Positions 27,449-36,395 are shown, numbered from the stretch's first letter. The stretch is DNA of 64,000 nucleotides from Acidimicrobiia bacterium (GCA_009694375.1 SHVB01000010.1:17165-81164), one strand, 5' to 3'. Program-made: numbers and translations. Notes: generated by a model not told the origin, from the letters alone.

Positions 27449-28129
27449 ATGGAATCCGTCATCCACCTGCGTGGCGCCGTGACGGTCCTGGGCCGCTTCC
27501 CCGCTCTGGCCGGGATCGACCTGGAGGTTGCGGCTGGAGAAATCGTGTTGCTGCGCGGCTCGAATGGGGCCGGCAAGACTACCGTGCTGCGTCTCTGCGC
27601 CGGGTTGTTGCCGGTCACTCGAGGTGAGGCCATCGTGCTCGGTCACGATCTAGCGGACCGCCGGGGGGGCCGGGACCTGCACCGCCGGGTGGGTCTACTC
27701 GGTCATGCCACCGGCCTCTACGACGAGCTGACCGTGGCGGACAACGTGCGTTTCTGGGGCCGGGCGGCGGGCGCGGCGGCGGGGGACATCGATGCCGCAC
27801 TAGTGGCGTGTGGGCTCGTCGGGGCTCTCGCTGATCGACCGGTGGCCCGTTTGTCGGCTGGGCAACGGCGGCGCACCGCGCTGGCCTGTCTGGTGAGTCG
27901 GCGCCCGGAACTGTGGTTGCTCGATGAACCCCACGCCGGGCTGGATCAGGACGGTCGCGACCTCTTTGATGGTCTGGTCGGCACCGCCGCGGCCTCAGGG
28001 GCCACTGTGGTCTTGTCGTCCCACGAATTGGAGCGGGCGGAGGCGTTGGCCGACCGGGTAGTGACGATTGTTGCCGGCACCACCGACGTCTCGGTAGTCG
28101 CAGGAGAGGAGTCCTTCCTTGTTCCGTGA
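27449..28129 (+). CDS. ccmA: Cytochrome c maturation ABC transporter ATP-binding protein CcmA
   Basis: This 226-residue ABC ATPase has Walker A GSNGAGKTT (about residue 38-46), signature LSAGQRRR (about 131) and Walker B ELWLLDEPHAGLD (about 153). With CcmB it forms the complex that releases holo-CcmE during System I haem attachment. It opens the operon ccmABCDEFGHI. Its 3-prime end overlaps the ccmB start by about 10 bp. The following membrane protein, rather than a drug exporter, decides the CcmA assignment. Confidence 0.93.
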   Translation: MESVIHLRGAVTVLGRFPALAGIDLEVAAGEIVLLRGSNGAGKTTVLRLCAGLLPVTRGEAIVLGHDLADRRGGRDLHRRVGLLGHATGLYDELTVADNVRFWGRAAGAAAGDIDAALVACGLVGALADRPVARLSAGQRRRTALACLVSRRPELWLLDEPHAGLDQDGRDLFDGLVGTAAASGATVVLSSHELERAEALADRVVTIVAGTTDVSVVAGEESFLVP

Positions 28130-28787
28130 CGCCGCGCTGATGGCGGGAAAAGATCTCCGAATCGAGTGGCGCTCCCGTGTCACCACCCAGCAGATCCTGC
28201 CGTTCGCCGTGCTGGTCATCTTGTTGTTCGGGATGGCCCTCGACCCCGACCGGGGGATCTTGGCCCGGGCCAGTTCGGGCCTGTTCTGGATCGCCGTGTT
28301 GTTCTGCTCGCTGCTAGCCATCCAGCGCGCCTTCACCATTGAGGCCGCCGACGGGGGCCGGGACGCGCTGCGGTTATCGGGTCTCGATCCGGCCGGCGTG
28401 TTCTTGGGCAAGGCAGCGGCGATCGCCGTGCAACTCATTGCGCTGGAAATCGTTCTCGCCATTGGGGTCGTGATCATTTATGGTGCCCGGATCACGGGGT
28501 TCCCGCTCCTGTTGGCCACGTGTCTGGCCGCCACCGCGGGACTGGCGGCGGCTGGCACGCTGTACGGCGTGCTGGCTGCTGGTCTTCGCGTCCGCGAAAC
28601 GTTGCTCCCGATTCTGCTCCTCCCGGTCTTGGCACCGGTGCTTATCGCCGCCACTCGGGCCTTTGAGGCGGCGCTGGGGGGCGTGGCGGTCGAGGGCTGG
28701 CCGTGGTGTGGATTGCTGGCCATGTTCGCGCTGCTCTATTTGATCTTCGGCACCCTTGCCTTCGGCACCCTGTTGGAGGAGTCATGA
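28119..28787 (+). CDS. ccmB: Haem exporter permease CcmB
   Basis: This 222-residue membrane protein with six predicted helices begins with a TTG start (MFRDAALMAGKDLRIEW) preceded by CAGGAGAGGAG inside ccmA. The N-terminal KDLRIEWRSRVTTQQILPF and EAADGGRDALRLSGLDP segments are typical of CcmB. It partners CcmA in the ABC complex. It overlaps ccmC by ATGA. An ATG at residue 8 could be an alternative start. Confidence 0.92.
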   Translation: MFRDAALMAGKDLRIEWRSRVTTQQILPFAVLVILLFGMALDPDRGILARASSGLFWIAVLFCSLLAIQRAFTIEAADGGRDALRLSGLDPAGVFLGKAAAIAVQLIALEIVLAIGVVIIYGARITGFPLLLATCLAATAGLAAAGTLYGVLAAGLRVRETLLPILLLPVLAPVLIAATRAFEAALGGVAVEGWPWCGLLAMFALLYLIFGTLAFGTLLEES

Positions 28788-29557
28788 CCACCCCGTCGGA
28801 TGCTTCTGCCCTGCGCGCCACCACCGGCTCACGCGCCACCCGCCTGTTAGGAATCCTCACGCTGGCCGGCATGGGCCTGTTGGTGTGGTGTGCCTTTTGG
28901 TGGAGCCCACCCGATGTGGCCCAGAAGGATGCTGTCCGGCTGTTGTATGTGCACGTGCCCACCGCCATCGTGGCCTTCACGGGGTGTTTGATCACGACGG
29001 TGGCATCGGCCATGTGGTTGCGTCGCAAGAGCGAGGGATGGTGGCTGCTCGGGCTGGCGTCCGCGGAGGTGGCCTTGGTGTTCACCGCCGTCTGCCTTCT
29101 CACCGGCGCGATCTGGGGGCGCATTACCTGGGGCACGTACTGGGATTGGGACCCTCGCATCACCTCCACCACCATGCTGTTCATCCTTTTGGTGGGCTAT
29201 TTGGCATTGCGCCGCATCGATGGTGAGTCCGGAGATGCGGCACAGCGCGGCGGGCGCAGCGCGGTGGTGGGGCTGTTGTTGTTTCCGAACGTGTTGATCG
29301 TGCACTTCTCGGTTGATTGGTGGCGTTCGTTGCACCAGACCGCCACCATCACCCGGCTCGACCCCACCATCGAGGGCGCGATGCTCTTTACCTTGATGCT
29401 CGGTATCGTGGTGTTTTCGATGTTCTTTGTCTGGCTCTTGATGCACCGCTTCCGCTTGGCTTGGTTGGACGAGCGCGTCGGGGCGTTGGGCCTCGACGAT
29501 GCCATCCGGGCCCGTCGAGCCGAAGCGCACCCGCCCACTCCCGAAGGGAAGAGCTAA
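28784..29557 (+). CDS. ccmC: Haem delivery protein CcmC
   Basis: This 257-residue polytopic protein contains the WWD-like tryptophan-rich motif TWGTYWDWDPRIT (about 115-127) and two conserved His regions: LYVHVPTAIVAF (about 52) and WRSLHQTATI (about 180). CcmC presents haem to CcmE at the outer face. The start overlaps ccmB, and the stop overlaps ccmD by TAATG. A 20-residue hydrophilic N-terminal extension (TTPSDASALRATTGSRAT) precedes the first helix. Six helices are predicted, as in the family. Confidence 0.93.
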   Translation: MTTPSDASALRATTGSRATRLLGILTLAGMGLLVWCAFWWSPPDVAQKDAVRLLYVHVPTAIVAFTGCLITTVASAMWLRRKSEGWWLLGLASAEVALVFTAVCLLTGAIWGRITWGTYWDWDPRITSTTMLFILLVGYLALRRIDGESGDAAQRGGRSAVVGLLLFPNVLIVHFSVDWWRSLHQTATITRLDPTIEGAMLFTLMLGIVVFSMFFVWLLMHRFRLAWLDERVGALGLDDAIRARRAEAHPPTPEGKS

Positions 29558-29700
29558 TGCTGGCCTTCACCTACGCTGGGTACCTGGCGGCGGGTTGGGG
29601 CATCTCGCTGGCCGTGTTGGGCGGGTACGCCTGGATCACGGTGCGCCGCGGGCGGGCTCGGGCGGCCCTGGTGCCAGCCGAGGAGCGTCGGTGGAGCTGA
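29557..29700 (+). CDS. ccmD: Small haem exporter subunit CcmD
   Basis: This 47-residue protein has one transmembrane helix (AGYLAAGWGISLAVLGGYAW) followed by the basic tail RRGRARAALVPAEERRWS. This is the size and topology of CcmD, which helps hold CcmE to CcmC. Its ATG shares a base with the ccmC stop and its end overlaps ccmE by 10 bp. It is too short to assign confidently by sequence alone; the operon position decides it. Confidence 0.85.
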   Translation: MLAFTYAGYLAAGWGISLAVLGGYAWITVRRGRARAALVPAEERRWS

Positions 29701-30194
29701 GTCCACGCCCGTCGACAACGCCGGGGGCACCCGGGGGGACGCGCCGCCGCAAGCCCTGGGTGTACGGCGTGCTGATGCTGGTGGCCGTGGGTTTGGGCGT
29801 GGTCGTGTACCAGGGTCTGAACAGCGCCTCGCTCTACTTTTACAACGCTGATGAAGCGGTGGAACAGCGCCAGGACCTCAGTGGTCGGCGATTCCGGTTA
29901 CAGGGCACTGTGCAGGAGGGAACCGTCGCCACCACTGGCGATGGCGTCACGTTCACGGTGGCCTACAACGGGGTTGATGTTCGTGTCCGGCACCAGGGCG
30001 CTCCCCCCGAACTTTTTCAACCCGGCATCCCCGTGGTGCTCGAAGGCCGCTGGGCGGCGGCGGGCGGAGAGTTCGATAGCGATGTGATCAGGGTGAAGCA
30101 CTCGGAGCAATACGTGGCCGATAACGGTGAGCGCCTCGCCGACGCCGATGACGGCCAGAGCGGCGACGTCCGCCCTAGCCCCCGCATTCCGTGA
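29691..30194 (+). CDS. ccmE: Haem chaperone CcmE
   Basis: This 167-residue membrane-anchored OB-fold protein has a GTG start overlapping the ccmD end. A transmembrane helix (VYGVLMLVAVGLGVVVYQGL) is followed by the beta-barrel and the motif VKHSEQY with His about 137 and Tyr about 141. This HxxxY form is the canonical covalent haem-binding site, not the CxxxY variant seen in some archaea and sulfate reducers. It carries haem from CcmC to CcmF. The C-terminal tail is acidic and flexible. Confidence 0.93.
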   Translation: MELSPRPSTTPGAPGGTRRRKPWVYGVLMLVAVGLGVVVYQGLNSASLYFYNADEAVEQRQDLSGRRFRLQGTVQEGTVATTGDGVTFTVAYNGVDVRVRHQGAPPELFQPGIPVVLEGRWAAAGGEFDSDVIRVKHSEQYVADNGERLADADDGQSGDVRPSPRIP

Positions 30195-32170
30195 ACGCGG
30201 CGCTCGGCACTGCCGGCATCGTGTTGGGGTTCGCGGCATCCTGCCTCGGCGTGGTGACGCTGGCCGTTGGCCTGCGGCAGAAGCGACCGCGGCTTCTCGA
30301 AACCGGCTGGACTTACAGCCTCTTGGCGTTACTGGGCGCCATTGTCGCCGTCGTAGCGATGCAACGGGCTCTCATCACCCGCGATTTCTCCATGGGGTTC
30401 GTCCACGACCACGGTTCGTCTCGCACGCCGGCCCTGTTCAACGTGGCCACGATGTGGTCGGCGCTCGAGGGTTCGATTCTCCTGTGGGTGGCGATCCTCA
30501 CCGGGTACACCGTGCATGTGGCGCGGAAGTTTCGGGCCCGTCTGACCGACCCACTGGTGGGGATGGCCCTGCTGGTGATGCTGGTGGTCTGTGCTTTCTT
30601 TTTTCTTCTAATCCTCGGGCCCGCCAACCCCTTCACCACGGTGTCGGCCTTACCCGGTTTCGATGGTCCGGGTCCGAATCCGCTGCTGCAGGAGCACATC
30701 CTGATGGCGATTCATCCGCCGATGCTCTACCTGGGATACGTGGGGTTCACGGTGCCGTTTGCCTTTGCCATCGCGGCACTGGCCACGGGTCGTCTCGGTG
30801 AAGGTTGGCTGTTGGAAACCAGGCGGGCCACTCTCACCGCCTGGGGGTTTCTCACCATCGGGATCATTCTCGGTGCGTGGTGGAGTTACGAAGTCCTTGG
30901 TTGGGGTGGCTATTGGGGCTGGGACCCGGTGGAGAACGCCTCGTTGCTGCCGTGGCTCACCGGTACCGCCTATCTGCATTCGGTGCTGGTGCAGGAACGT
31001 CGCGGCATGCTGCGGGTCTGGAACCTTTCCCTGCTCTGCGCCACCTTCAGCCTCACGATCCTTGGCACGTTCCTCACCCGTTCCGGGGTACTCGAGTCGG
31101 TGCATGCCTTTAGCGACAGCGACATTGGGGTCTGGCTCCTGTCGTTCTTCGCCCTCACCGTGGCGGTCACCCTCGGCCTCATCGGCTGGCGGGGCGACCA
31201 GTTGCGCTCGCCCGGGCAGATCGATTCTCCCCTCTCGCGCGAGAGTGCCTTTCTCGTCAACAACGTGTTGTTTGCCGCCTTCGCCTTTGTAGTACTGCTG
31301 GGCACGGTGTTCCCGTTGATTGCCGAGGCGGTCAACGGGCGCGGGGTGGCGGTCGGACCGCCGTACTTCAATAGGATGACCGTACCGATCGGTCTGGCCT
31401 TGCTATTCATGATGGCCGTCGCCCCGGTGCTGCCGTGGCGGAAGGCCTCCACCGAGTTGCTCTCCAAGCGATTGTTCTTCCCGGCCTGGGCGGCGGCCAT
31501 CACCGCGGTGGTAGCCGTGGCCCTGGGCACCCGAGGTTTTGGCACGGTGGCCACTTTCGCGTTGGGTGCGTTTGCCGGTGGGGCCGCGCTCCGGCAGGTG
31601 GTTCTCGCTACTCGCCGGCAAGGTTGGCGGGGCTTCGTAGGTCGCGCCAACGGGGGGATGATCGTGCACCTTGGGGTGGTGATTATCGCCGTGGCGATCG
31701 CCACCAACGGTCACTTCCTGCGCGAGGTCGAGACTTCTTTCGAGCCGGGGCAGACGCTGACGGTGGGGGGTCATGAGATCACCTACCTACGCACCGTCGT
31801 GGTGGAGGAACGCAACCGAACGGCCACCAAGGTGAGCGTGCAGATCGATGGCGACCAGATCTACGAGCCGGCCCTTTCGCGTTACCCCGGGTTTGGTTCC
31901 CTGATCGGCACGCCGTCGGTGAAGACGGGCCTGCGCGAAGACGTGTACATCACCGTGACCCGACTTCCTGAGGGTGCCGACGGTCCCGTGGTGCTCCGGG
32001 TGATTATTCAACCGATGGCCCTCTGGCTTTGGATTGGCGGCGGGGTAATGCTGTTGGGCACGATCTTGGCGGCGTGGCCAGGCCGTCGTCGGCGACCAAC
32101 CGATCCGGTGTCGGCGCTGATTCCTCTCGACGGTCCGGTTTCGGTGGCCCCGGGGCGAGGGACGGAGTGA
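30191..32170 (+). CDS. ccmF: Cytochrome c haem lyase subunit CcmF
   Basis: This 659-residue polytopic protein has a GTG start overlapping ccmE. The WWD domain lies about residues 230-255 (AWWSYEVLGWGG, then YWGWDPVENAS), and about 14 helices with conserved His residues form the haem-binding platform. A large outside domain (about 520-610) lies before the last helix. It ligates haem to the CXXCH motif of apocytochromes with CcmH and CcmG. Its length matches bacterial CcmF. No apocytochrome c was found in this window. Confidence 0.95.
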   Translation: MNAALGTAGIVLGFAASCLGVVTLAVGLRQKRPRLLETGWTYSLLALLGAIVAVVAMQRALITRDFSMGFVHDHGSSRTPALFNVATMWSALEGSILLWVAILTGYTVHVARKFRARLTDPLVGMALLVMLVVCAFFFLLILGPANPFTTVSALPGFDGPGPNPLLQEHILMAIHPPMLYLGYVGFTVPFAFAIAALATGRLGEGWLLETRRATLTAWGFLTIGIILGAWWSYEVLGWGGYWGWDPVENASLLPWLTGTAYLHSVLVQERRGMLRVWNLSLLCATFSLTILGTFLTRSGVLESVHAFSDSDIGVWLLSFFALTVAVTLGLIGWRGDQLRSPGQIDSPLSRESAFLVNNVLFAAFAFVVLLGTVFPLIAEAVNGRGVAVGPPYFNRMTVPIGLALLFMMAVAPVLPWRKASTELLSKRLFFPAWAAAITAVVAVALGTRGFGTVATFALGAFAGGAALRQVVLATRRQGWRGFVGRANGGMIVHLGVVIIAVAIATNGHFLREVETSFEPGQTLTVGGHEITYLRTVVVEERNRTATKVSVQIDGDQIYEPALSRYPGFGSLIGTPSVKTGLREDVYITVTRLPEGADGPVVLRVIIQPMALWLWIGGGVMLLGTILAAWPGRRRRPTDPVSALIPLDGPVSVAPGRGTE

Positions 32171-32763
32171 GCGTCGCGGGCGCTGAGCCTGATCGTTCCG
32201 ATGATCTCCCTGGCTCGGTTCGGGACGGGCGGCCGATGGTGATCGTGGCGGTGGTGTTGGCCGTGGTGGTGGCGTTGTTGATTGCCGTGCTGGCCACTCG
32301 TTCCCCCAGTGGGGAACGCAGTCGGCAGAGTCCGCTCCTGGGTCGGCCCGCCCCAGCCATTGTGGGCACCACCCTGGCCGGGGACGGCTTCGATCTGGCT
32401 GCGTACCGGGGCCGCTGGGTGGTGGTGAACTTCTTCGCCACCTGGTGCATTCCCTGCGTGCAGGAGCACCCGGAACTGGCCAAGTTCCAGGCCCGTCATG
32501 CCAGCACCGGCGACGCCGCCTTGGTGAGTGTCTTGTTCGACAACACCGCCGATGAGGCGCAGGTGTTTTTTACCGAGAACGGCGGTGACTGGCCGGTGGT
32601 GGTCGATGAGGCGGGCGCGGTAGGGGTGGACTACGGCGTGGCCCGCGTACCCGAATCGTTCCTGGTGGCGCCCAACGGCATCGTGGCTCAGCGCCTCGTA
32701 GGCGGGGTTACCGCCGCCGAAGTCGACGACCTCATCGCCCAGTACGAGGGGGCTCCGGAGTGA
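32167..32763 (+). CDS. ccmG: Thiol:disulfide interchange protein CcmG/TlpA-like
   Basis: This 198-residue thioredoxin-fold protein has a GTG start overlapping ccmF. One transmembrane helix (VIVAVVLAVVVALLIAVLA, about 25-43) places the domain outside. The active site is WCIPC with Cys94 and Cys97, and cis-Pro lies in GVARVPESFLV (about 161). It keeps apocytochrome cysteines reduced. No CcdA/DsbD electron donor is encoded in the window. Confidence 0.92.
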   Translation: MSVAGAEPDRSDDLPGSVRDGRPMVIVAVVLAVVVALLIAVLATRSPSGERSRQSPLLGRPAPAIVGTTLAGDGFDLAAYRGRWVVVNFFATWCIPCVQEHPELAKFQARHASTGDAALVSVLFDNTADEAQVFFTENGGDWPVVVDEAGAVGVDYGVARVPESFLVAPNGIVAQRLVGGVTAAEVDDLIAQYEGAPE

Positions 32764-33233
32764 CTGCACTGGTTCGGCATCCACGCTTTCGACGGTGGGG
32801 GTGGATCGTCATTGCCGCCCTGATGCTCGTTTCGTTGGGGCGCGCCACGCTGGAGGCTGGTCCGCCCCGCACCACGGCGGAACAGGTCCGGGTCATCGGC
32901 GCCACCCTTAAGTGCCCCACCTGTCGCAGCCAGTCGGTGGCGGGCTCGGATGCTGCCGCAGCCAAAGCGATCCGCAACGAGATCACCCAACGGGTGGAGG
33001 CGGGGGAGTCGGGCGATGAAATCCGCCGGGCCATCTCAGCCACCTACGACGATGTGCAACTGATCCCCCCGGCGAGTGGGTTCGAGGGGTTGGTGTGGAT
33101 CCTCCCAGTGTTCGTCCTCGTGCTAGCTCTCGCCGGTGTCGCCACCGGGGTGGCGCGCTGGCAGAGCGCCACCACGCGGCACGCGACCGAAGCCGATCGG
33201 GCTCTGGTGCACAAAGCCTTGGACAAGCGATGA
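32760..33233 (+). CDS. ccmH: Cytochrome c maturation protein CcmH
   Basis: This 157-residue protein has a signal-like N-terminal helix (WGWIVIAALMLVSLG), the redox motif LKCPTCRSQSV (Cys52, Cys55), a three-helix bundle, and a C-terminal helix (LVWILPVFVLVLALAGVA). The CxxC chelates or reduces the apocytochrome thiols before haem ligation. The GTG start overlaps ccmG. The sequence ends with basic and Ala/Lys residues on the cytoplasmic side. Confidence 0.92.
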   Translation: MTALVRHPRFRRWGWIVIAALMLVSLGRATLEAGPPRTTAEQVRVIGATLKCPTCRSQSVAGSDAAAAKAIRNEITQRVEAGESGDEIRRAISATYDDVQLIPPASGFEGLVWILPVFVLVLALAGVATGVARWQSATTRHATEADRALVHKALDKR

Positions 33234-33931
33234 GCGACTTGGAGGACCAGCGGGAGTTCCTGTTGCGCTCGTTGGAGGATCTCGAACGCGAACATGACGC
33301 CGGCGACATCGAAGAGCAGGACTACGGCGTGCTCAAGGACGACTACACCGCCCGGGCGGCAGCGGTCTTGCGGGCGATCGAGCAGGGTGGGGTGCGGGCA
33401 CCGGTATCAGCGCGGCGCCGCCGGTCGTGGGTGGCGGTGGGGGGAGTGGTGCTTTTCGCTCTGCTGGCGGCGGTCTTGGTGGCGCAGGGTTCGGGTCGTC
33501 GCGATGCCGGCGACACGCTGACCGGGGGTATCCGCCAGTCCAGTACGGAGAAACTCAACGAGGCGGGTCGGCGGGGCAGCGAGGGGGACTACCCGGGCGG
33601 GATCGCCCTCTACGACGAGGTACTCGTGGCCGACCCCGATAATCGCGAAGCTCTTACCTACCGGGGCTGGTTCCTCTTCTTGTCGGGGGAGCGCGCCGAG
33701 GGTCTGACCCAACTGTTGGAAGTGGCTACCGCGCAGGGCGACTACCCCGACGTGCACGCCTTCCTGGCGGTGGTGTTCGACCGGAATGGGCTGAGTGCGG
33801 AGGCACTGCAGGAACTCCGTTTGCTCGACGGACTCGACGCTCCGGCGTACATTCGCGACATCGTTGCCCCCTTGCGCGACCGGCTCGAAGCCGCCGCGTC
33901 GAGTACCACCACTGTCGCCGGTGGCGGCTGA
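33230..33931 (+). CDS. ccmI: CcmI-like TPR protein
   Basis: This 233-residue protein starts MSDLEDQREFLLRSLEDLEREHDAGDIEEQDY, a coiled-coil/short-repeat N-terminus typical of CcmI-like proteins. A transmembrane helix (WVAVGGVVLFALLAAVLVAQG) and an outside TPR region (GDYPGGIALYDEVLVADPDNREALTY) follow, then a Thr tail. CcmI recruits apocytochromes via TPRs. Its ATG overlaps the ccmH stop. The TPR array is shorter than in Proteobacteria, so a partial role is possible. This is the last gene of the operon. Confidence 0.82.
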   Translation: MSDLEDQREFLLRSLEDLEREHDAGDIEEQDYGVLKDDYTARAAAVLRAIEQGGVRAPVSARRRRSWVAVGGVVLFALLAAVLVAQGSGRRDAGDTLTGGIRQSSTEKLNEAGRRGSEGDYPGGIALYDEVLVADPDNREALTYRGWFLFLSGERAEGLTQLLEVATAQGDYPDVHAFLAVVFDRNGLSAEALQELRLLDGLDAPAYIRDIVAPLRDRLEAAASSTTTVAGGG

Positions 33932-33938
33932 ATCACCC

Positions 33939-34403
33939 TTAGGCGGGCGGGGGTAGGTAGTGACCCTTGGTGATTCGGTTGGCATCCCAGGCCAGGACCC
34001 AGGTGGACGCTTTTTGCCACCGGAGGTCGTCTTTGAGTTTCAGACCCTGCACCAGGAGGGCATCGAGGACATCGGGGATCACGTCACCGTGGCTGCAGAA
34101 GGCCGCGTTCGTATTTCGCAGGCCGTTCGCCGCCGCTAAGGCTCCCGCCGCTCCCGCCCCTTCGGTGAGGCAAGCCTCGCTCCGCACCGGCAGATCGAGG
34201 CGTTGGGCTAGGGGCTCGAGGGTTCGCTCGCAGCGGAGAAAGGGACTGGCGAGCAAAACGGTGATGCCACTGTGGGCGAACTGCCTGGCCAGAGCAGTGG
34301 CCTGGCGCTGTCCTCGGGGGGACAGCGGTCGCTGCTCGTCGGCTCCGTCGTGATCGCGGCGATGACCAGCGTCGGCATGGCGTATCAGGTAGAGCTTGCC
34401 CAT
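33939..34403 (-). CDS. Phosphohistidine phosphatase (SixA-like histidine phosphatase)
   Basis: This 154-residue protein has the catalytic RHA motif at LYLIRHADAGHRRDHDGAD (His8) and conserved AFCSHGDVIPDVL (about 102-114) with the second His. SRR-type LSPRGQRQATAL (about 27-38) fits the SixA subgroup. Family members dephosphorylate phosphohistidine or small phosphates. It converges with ccmI, with only 7 bp between the stops, and lies 42 bp from the cysteine desulfurase gene in the same orientation. Confidence 0.88.
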   Translation of the reverse strand: MGKLYLIRHADAGHRRDHDGADEQRPLSPRGQRQATALARQFAHSGITVLLASPFLRCERTLEPLAQRLDLPVRSEACLTEGAGAAGALAAANGLRNTNAAFCSHGDVIPDVLDALLVQGLKLKDDLRWQKASTWVLAWDANRITKGHYLPPPA

Positions 34404-34445
34404 TCCGCCGGGAGGATAGTCGCGTGCCTGATCGACTCGGCAAGC

Positions 34446-35543
34446 TCAACGCAAGCTGCGCAGGGCCTCCAGGATGGGCGGGAGGGCATCGATGGCGGCG
34501 GTGACGTCGGCCTCGGTGGTGTTCCATCCCACCGATAGCCGGAGGCTGCGGTGCGCGTCTAGCCCCATGGCTTCCAGTACCGGGGAGGGCTCGAGAGCCT
34601 CCGAAGAGCAGGCGCTGCCGGAGTGGGCGGCCACCCCGGCGCGATCGAGGCCAAGAATGACCGCCTGTGGCTCGATGCCGTCGATGCCAAGACACACGAG
34701 GTGGGGGAGCCGATTGATGGGATCTCCATAGCGATGCACGCCGATCATGGTGTCGGCGGCCGCCGCGATGCGCTCGGTGAGGCGGCGTTGCTCGGCGCTC
34801 TCGGTGTCGGTGTTCACGGCGGCGGCGGCGGCCCCGAACCCGGCGATGGACGACACCGACTCGAGTCCGGCGCGCCGGGCCCGTTCCTGCTCGCCACCGA
34901 GGAGGAGGGGTCGCACTCGCAGGCCGCGGCGCACCAGCAGGGCGCCCACCCCGGCGGGCCCACCGAACTTGTGGGCCGACACGGACAGCAGATCGGCGCC
35001 GAGGTCGTCGAAGGTGATGGTGTCGTGGCCGATGGCTTGGGCCGCATCAACGTGCACGAGGACACCCCGAGATTGGCATCGGGCCACGACTTCAGCCACT
35101 GGCTGCGTGGTGCCAACCTCGTGGTTTCCCCACTGGACATGCACCACGGCGGTGTCCGGGCGAAGGGCGTTGAGCACTTCGTCGGGATCGATGCGACCGT
35201 GGTGATCGGTGCCCACCAGTGTCACCTCGCCGTTGGCCGCCGCCCCGAGTCGTACTGCGGAGTGCTCCACGGCCGCCAGCACCTGGTGACTACCCCGCTC
35301 GGCTGCCCCCCAGCAGGCCGCCGCGATTGCCTCGGTAGCCCCACTGGTGAACACAATCGAACGGGGGCGGGTGCCGAGGAGGTCGGCTACCTGCTCACGG
35401 GCGGTTTCTACCGTCACCCGGGCTTCAAGGCCTTCGGCATAGATGCGTCCGGGGTCGCCCGCCTGGCCCAACCACTTGGTCATCAAGGCGAGCGCCTCGG
35501 GGCGCAAGGGCGAGGTCGACGCGTGGTCGAGGTAGTGCCGCAT
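34446..35543 (-). CDS. Cysteine desulfurase (IscS/NifS family)
   Basis: This 365-residue class V aminotransferase binds PLP through Lys192 in LSVSAHKFGG. The mobile-loop cysteine Cys312 in AHSGSACSSEAL accepts the sulfur of cysteine. HVDAAQAIGH (about 164) carries the PLP-binding Asp. It provides sulfur for Fe-S clusters or thiolation. It starts 10 bp after the stop of a SufR-like regulator and is therefore probably cotranscribed with it. No IscU/SufU gene is adjacent. Confidence 0.93.
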   Translation of the reverse strand: MRHYLDHASTSPLRPEALALMTKWLGQAGDPGRIYAEGLEARVTVETAREQVADLLGTRPRSIVFTSGATEAIAAACWGAAERGSHQVLAAVEHSAVRLGAAANGEVTLVGTDHHGRIDPDEVLNALRPDTAVVHVQWGNHEVGTTQPVAEVVARCQSRGVLVHVDAAQAIGHDTITFDDLGADLLSVSAHKFGGPAGVGALLVRRGLRVRPLLLGGEQERARRAGLESVSSIAGFGAAAAAVNTDTESAEQRRLTERIAAAADTMIGVHRYGDPINRLPHLVCLGIDGIEPQAVILGLDRAGVAAHSGSACSSEALEPSPVLEAMGLDAHRSLRLSVGWNTTEADVTAAIDALPPILEALRSLR

Positions 35544-35553
35544 TACGGGTCGC

Positions 35554-36336
35554 TCAGCCGATGATGGACGTGATGCAGCGATCGTCGCCCATGGGACGGC
35601 TTTGGGTCGTGGCGGTGTCGGCTTGGCCGTAGAGGGCGCCGAGCATGCCGCGCACCAGGCCCCGGTCTACCGCGCAGATCACCGGGTGCTCAATGGCAGC
35701 ATCCCCGAAGGGACAGTGGTCCGACACGATGCGTAGCCCGTCGCCGTGACGTTCGGCATGGGCGGCGAACCCGTGGGCGGTGAGGGCGTCGGCTACCGCG
35801 TGAAGGGCGGTGCGGAACGATTTCTGGGCTGCTCCGGTGGAGGCCGCATCAGCCAGAGCCGCCGCACCCGGCCCGCCCATGGCCTCGGCCATCGCCTGTC
35901 CGTATTTCACCCCTACCTCCTCAGCCATCGCCTCGGCGGTGCCGTCGGGCAGCAGGGAGAGGGCGTTGCCGAGCAGGGTGACGAGGAGGTCGTCGTGGCG
36001 CACGGGGAGTTCGAGGGTCATCTCGGGAGACGACACCCGGTAGTGCTTTGAGGGACGACCGGCACCGGCGCCGCTGCGCCCGATGGAAACGTCGATGTAG
36101 CCGCCGCCGGCCAGTTTGTCGAGGTGATGGCGGGCGACGTTGGGGTGGAGTTCGAACCGTTCGGCCACGGCGGCGGTGGTGACGCCGACCGGGTCGGTGT
36201 GGCCCTCGGCGACTTCGCTGCGCTCATGCACGAACAGGTAAATTTCTCGGCGAGTGGGGTCGCCAAAGGCTGAGGTGATGGCCGTAACGGCCGAGGAGAA
36301 CTCTCTCGGAGTGAGCGGTTGGGGGACTACGGACAT
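35554..36336 (-). CDS. SufR-like winged-helix regulator
   Basis: This 260-residue protein has an N-terminal winged helix (AFGDPTRREIYLFVHERSE; TTAAVAERFELHPNVARHHL about 53-72; GAGRPSKHYRV wing about 91-101). The C-terminal domain contains Cys208, Cys221 and Cys254 in a C-x12-C-x32-C pattern. The C-x12-C spacing is that of the Fe-S binding SufR family, which represses Fe-S assembly genes. It is divergent from an Mrp Fe-S carrier gene and precedes the desulfurase, so it probably controls both in response to cluster status (inference). Confidence 0.85.
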   Translation of the reverse strand: MSVVPQPLTPREFSSAVTAITSAFGDPTRREIYLFVHERSEVAEGHTDPVGVTTAAVAERFELHPNVARHHLDKLAGGGYIDVSIGRSGAGAGRPSKHYRVSSPEMTLELPVRHDDLLVTLLGNALSLLPDGTAEAMAEEVGVKYGQAMAEAMGGPGAAALADAASTGAAQKSFRTALHAVADALTAHGFAAHAERHGDGLRIVSDHCPFGDAAIEHPVICAVDRGLVRGMLGALYGQADTATTQSRPMGDDRCITSIIG

Positions 36337-36395
36337 CGCCCAGTATTGTACCGAAGGCTGAAGTGGATTTCCCCTGAACTTGGAGCGATTGCCTT

